Shown: positions 61,645 through 64,000 of the stretch, piece after piece
Numbering within the stretch: position 1 is the first letter of the stretch
Layout of the letters: every line of letters starts with the position of its first letter
Assembly: GCF_016612535.1 (NCBI RefSeq)
Contig: NZ_JAENXS010000002.1
Location: forward strand, 2,294,001-2,358,000
DNA from: Bradyrhizobium diazoefficiens
GTDB lineage: Bacteria > Pseudomonadota > Alphaproteobacteria > Rhizobiales > Xanthobacteraceae
Length of the DNA: 64,000 nt
Reading direction: 5' to 3'
Translations under genes and position numbers: made by a program
The notes under the pieces: model-generated
The model's input: the letters and a program-made list of their open reading frames with translations, nothing else
What the model was told of the DNA's origin: nothing
The model's database searches: none

Positions 61645-62577
61645 TTATGCGCCGCCGAATTTCCAGACGGGAACACCGAGCTTCTTCGCCTTGTCGGCAA
61701 GATTGTCCTGTATCCCGGTGCCCGGGAAGTGCATGACGCCGATCGGCAGCACCGCGAGCATGGCGTCGTTGCGCTTGAACGGAGCTGCCTTGGCATGCTT
61801 GGTCCAGTCCGGCTTGAATGCGACCTGCGGAACCTTGCGGTTAGCAGCCCATTTCGCCGCGATCAGTTCGGCGCCCTTCGGCGAGCCACCGTGCAGGAGC
61901 ACCATATCCGGGTGCTTGGCGTGGGCCTTGTCGAGGCTGTCCCAGATCAGGGAGACGTCGTTGAAATCGAGCCCGCCGGTCAGTGCGATCTTGGGTCCCG
62001 ATGGCAACATCGCCTCGGTCTCTGCGCGGCGCTTGGCAGCGAGGAAATCGCGGCTGTCGATCATCGCTGATGTGAGTGTGCGATGATTGACCAGTGATCC
62101 AGAGCGGGGACGCCAGGGAGAGCCGGTATGAAGCTCGAAATGGTCTGTGGCGAGGTCGCGGAACAGTTCCATGACGTTGCGGCGTTCGATCATCGTGATA
62201 CCTTCGGCCGTGAGCCTTTCCAGTTCGACCGATCGCACCTCCGAGCCATTCTGCTCGCGCTGGCTCTTCTGTTGGGCCTGTTCGTTGTCGTCGAGTTCGC
62301 GTTCGATGCGACCCGTCGCGCGGTGAAAGAGGTTGACGGTCGACCAGAGCAGATTCTCAAGGTCGGGTTCGAGCCGGGTGTCGCTCAAGGTCGCCACGAA
62401 AGCGTCGAAGATATCGGCGATCGCGCCGGCGATGATTTTGGCTTCGGGTAACGGCCTCGGATCGGGCTCGTCGTGGAAGGAACGGTGGCCGTAGAGCTGA
62501 AGCTCGTTGAGCACATGATCGGTCGGGGATGAACTGTGCTGCGGTTCGAACTCGGTATCATCATGGTCGGTCGTCAT
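61645..62577 (-). CDS. DUF2493 (SLOG-type) protein
   Basis: A 310-residue protein. The N-terminal half is helical and polar (ENLLWSTVNLFHRATGRIER). The last 120 residues form a DUF2493/SLOG nucleotide-binding fold: IALTGGLDFNDVSLIWDSLD, MVLLHGGSPKGAELIAAKWA, VMHFPGTGIQDNLADKAKKL. Such folds bind nucleotides or NAD-like ligands; the role in conjugative elements is unknown. The ATG at 62577 follows AAAGGACC; the long upstream frame lies in the leader. A 12-codon frame (ATG 62612) ends overlapping the start as ATGA. Confidence 0.87.
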   Translation of the reverse strand: MTTDHDDTEFEPQHSSSPTDHVLNELQLYGHRSFHDEPDPRPLPEAKIIAGAIADIFDAFVATLSDTRLEPDLENLLWSTVNLFHRATGRIERELDDNEQAQQKSQREQNGSEVRSVELERLTAEGITMIERRNVMELFRDLATDHFELHTGSPWRPRSGSLVNHRTLTSAMIDSRDFLAAKRRAETEAMLPSGPKIALTGGLDFNDVSLIWDSLDKAHAKHPDMVLLHGGSPKGAELIAAKWAANRKVPQVAFKPDWTKHAKAAPFKRNDAMLAVLPIGVMHFPGTGIQDNLADKAKKLGVPVWKFGGA

Positions 62578-62773
62578 GGTGAGAGGTCCTTTGCCGGATC
62601 GACCGCGTCCATCGCGGCCTTCGTGGCGATCACCAGACGGCGGGCGGGACGGACCAGAACCCGAAGCGCAGCGCAGGGCCGGAGCAGAGCGGAGGATGGC
62701 AGAGGTGCGGCTATTTTGTTTCGCGATGCAAAGGCGCGCAAGCGCCGGCGGAAAATAGCCGCACCTCTGCCAT
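62578..62773 (-). ncRNA. Candidate structured leader element B (upstream of DUF2493)
   Basis: Perfect 22-base inverted repeats occupy 62696-62717 and 62752-62773 (core AGGTGCGGCTATTTT). The 34-base loop begins GTTTCGCGATGC (plus strand) and holds a GGCGC-GCAA-GCGCC hairpin (62733-62746). The flanking block at 62676-62702 matches element A. The stem sequences of A and B are unrelated, yet both pair. It lies 119 bases upstream of the DUF2493 start, A 110 bases before DUF736. Confidence 0.65.
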
Positions 62774-62894
62774 TGCCGGACCGGACCGCTTGCCGTCCGA
62801 TCGCCCTCTAGAAGGCCGGGGACGCGGACTCTGTCCGGCAACGCCGACGTCGAGCTGACTGGCGATGACGAGAACGCGTTCAAAGCGCCTGCTG
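62774..62894. other. Short gap between element B and the Toprim gene
   Basis: No gene is seen. This 121-base stretch follows the Toprim stop codon and should hold the promoter of the DUF2493 leader transcript, if it is separately transcribed. Confidence 0.4.
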
Positions 62895-63941
62895 TTATCC
62901 CGCGACGGTCGTCGCCGAGCGAACGAAGCGGACAACGTCCTGTGGCACAAGCTGTACGCGCAAGGCCGCCTCAAGCTCTTCAGCGCCCAGCGTCCGCAGA
63001 TCTCCGTTAAAATCATCGAAGCTGGGCGACAATGTGAACGCCTCGATGCCGGCCGCTTCCGCGCGGTTCGTCAAGTTCATCGCAGCACCCTCTCCGGCAG
63101 GATCGGCGTCGCGGGCGATATACAGTCGGCGCAGCGTCAACGGGAGCAGCAGGGCGGCGAGATGGTTGGCTGAGAGTGCCGCGACCATCGGCATGCTCGG
63201 CAGAACATGGCGAATCGAAAGCATGGTCTCGATGCCCTCGCCCGCCACAAGCACATCGTTAGCAAGACCGAACCGTACGGCGTTACCCAGGAGGTCGCCC
63301 ATGGCACGTCGCGGAGTGTCAATCGACGCCTTGCCGCGTCCGGACGGGTCAAGCCAAGTCCGGTGCACGCCCGTGATCCGGCCGTCGAGGTCGGTAACTC
63401 GGGCAATCATCGCCGGCCAGACTTCAGTCGGCGCTTCGTCGTCCGCCCGGTAGTAGCAGCGCGGATGGAAACGCAACGCACCTTCGTGATGCACGGATGG
63501 AATGCCTCGTCGGCACAAATAGGTTTCGACAACAGTCCGATTGATCGACCGCGATATGCCGAACAGTCGCCGGGCTGCTGCTGGGGATCCGGTCTGGGCC
63601 TTGGCGTGCGCGGACATCAATTCGGGTGGGGAATCGGGTCGAGGCAGGCCTAAGAATCGTCGCGCCTCGTCGGCAACATCGCGGAAATCGAGCAACCCGC
63701 AACTCTCACTGATAATGTCGAGCAGGTCGCCATGCTCGCCGGTCGCAGCGTCCGTCCACTTGCCCGCAGGTCCCTTGGTCGACGCAACCAACCGCACAAA
63801 CATGGAGCGCCCGGGCGTATTTCTGCTATCGCCGACCAGCCAATAGCGGCCTTGGCGACGGCCGTTGGAGAGATAGTGCCGGCACACCGCCTCCGCCTCG
63901 CGAGCGAGGCGGAGCGCCAGTTCGGAAGCATCGCGGGGCAT
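62895..63941 (-). CDS. Toprim-domain primase-like protein (DUF7146 type)
   Basis: A 348-residue protein with an N-terminal DNA-binding/primase-like part (CRHYLSNGRRQGRYWLVGD, GEHGDLLDIISESCGLLDFR). The Toprim fold follows: catalytic glutamate in VLVAGEGIETMLSIRHVL and the DxD pair in RRLYIARDADPAGEGAA. Such proteins probably prime or process DNA after transfer. The ATG at 63941 overlaps the stop of the upstream gene by one base (TAATG), showing translational coupling. Confidence 0.88.
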   Translation of the reverse strand: MPRDASELALRLAREAEAVCRHYLSNGRRQGRYWLVGDSRNTPGRSMFVRLVASTKGPAGKWTDAATGEHGDLLDIISESCGLLDFRDVADEARRFLGLPRPDSPPELMSAHAKAQTGSPAAARRLFGISRSINRTVVETYLCRRGIPSVHHEGALRFHPRCYYRADDEAPTEVWPAMIARVTDLDGRITGVHRTWLDPSGRGKASIDTPRRAMGDLLGNAVRFGLANDVLVAGEGIETMLSIRHVLPSMPMVAALSANHLAALLLPLTLRRLYIARDADPAGEGAAMNLTNRAEAAGIEAFTLSPSFDDFNGDLRTLGAEELEAALRVQLVPQDVVRFVRSATTVAG

Positions 63942-64000
63942 TATGCAGCCTCCCACTCGCCGATGCGCTCGATCGGATAGCATTCGAGCAGCTTGGCAAG
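63941..64000 (-). CDS. 3' end of an unidentified upstream gene (partial)
   Basis: Only the last 19 codons are inside the window (LAKLLECYPIERIGEWEAA, then TAA). The frame is open to the edge and coupled to the Toprim gene. In related elements a large helicase/methylase (strawberry-notch-like) protein precedes the Toprim gene, so this may be its tail; the identity is a guess. Confidence 0.6.
   Translation of the reverse strand, partial: LAKLLECYPIERIGEWEAA

Larger units (their letters stand above)
38059..64000. mobile_element. Integrative and conjugative element of the rhizobial ICEMlSym/tripartite class (partial)
   Basis: From the trb operon to the right edge the gene order trbBCDEJKLFGI, traG, DUF3363 relaxase, lytic transglycosylase, traF, DUF2840, repA, AlpA-like, DUF2285, XRE, DUF736, DUF2493, Toprim is that of alphaproteobacterial conjugative elements, including the symbiosis islands of Mesorhizobium. 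Left limit is set at the LysR gene next to trbI and is uncertain; the right end lies outside the window. No integrase, tRNA attachment site or direct-repeat boundary is visible. The presence of RepA with iterons suggests a replicating circular stage. Confidence 0.85.

Noticed and set aside
60612..61796. A 394-codon minus-strand frame over the membrane protein gene
   Set aside because: It overlaps a better-supported gene in another frame, has a cysteine/arginine/serine-rich sequence without domains, and no ribosome site.
1..64000. CRISPR arrays, rRNA, tRNA genes and insertion sequences
   Set aside because: I found no regularly spaced repeat arrays beyond the three iterons, no tRNA-like cloverleaf and no transposase frame.

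Overview
The window looks like chromosomal DNA of a high-GC alphaproteobacterium, most likely Bradyrhizobium or a close Nitrobacteraceae relative. This is inferred from gene content, FixL/FixJ-type two-component proteins and gene families I recognise from rhizobia; no rRNA or tRNA gene is present to confirm it. Two parts differ clearly: a metabolic and regulatory part (about 1-36450) and a conjugative mobile element (about 38000 to beyond the right edge).

Positions 1-8000: an AraC-type regulator converges on two minus-strand CoA-ester transcription units. The upstream one encodes a YWTD beta-propeller protein and a 3-hydroxyacyl-CoA dehydrogenase and ends at a strong intrinsic terminator (5856-5891). 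The downstream one encodes an acyl-CoA dehydrogenase, an enoyl-CoA hydratase, a CaiB-type CoA transferase and an isomerase-like crotonase. Together they could activate, oxidise and hydrate a short acyl or dicarboxyl substrate; which substrate is unknown.

Positions 8100-31500: quinone-linked respiration and regulation. There is an NDH-2-type dehydrogenase, two PoxB-like thiamine-diphosphate enzymes and a cydAB bd oxidase in one operon with the second PoxB. Three paralogous winged-helix/STAND-ATPase regulators and an AraC regulator lie in a row before the first PoxB. Two acetoacetate-decarboxylase-like paralogues, a PAS histidine kinase, an AraC protein, a FixJ-like regulator and a lone receiver follow. 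Positions 31600-36450 hold a tautomerase and a HlyD / double ABC-2 permease / HlyD export operon without an ATPase gene. A decayed FMN-dependent hydroxyacid dehydrogenase lies at 37035-37830.

Positions 38059-64000: part of an integrative and conjugative element of the rhizobial tripartite/ICEMlSym class. It has a full trbBCDEJKLFGI mating-pair set, a CopG-like protein, the TraG coupling protein, a DUF3363 relaxase, a lytic transglycosylase, TraF peptidase, DUF2840, RepA with three iteron-like repeats, an AlpA/RdfS-like excisionase, a DUF6499/DUF2285 gene split by a +1 frame change (FseA-like), a divergent DUF2285/XRE pair (QseM/QseC-like), and DUF736, DUF2493 and Toprim genes. An MFS transporter gene sits as cargo between trbB and the CopG gene. 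No integrase, TraI/TraR or att site is visible; those parts must lie outside the window.

The most notable unexplained signal is a pair of homologous leaders (60425-60606 and 62578-62773) before the DUF736 and DUF2493 genes. They share a loop and downstream sequence while their long stems differ completely in sequence yet both pair, which is the mark of a conserved structured element.
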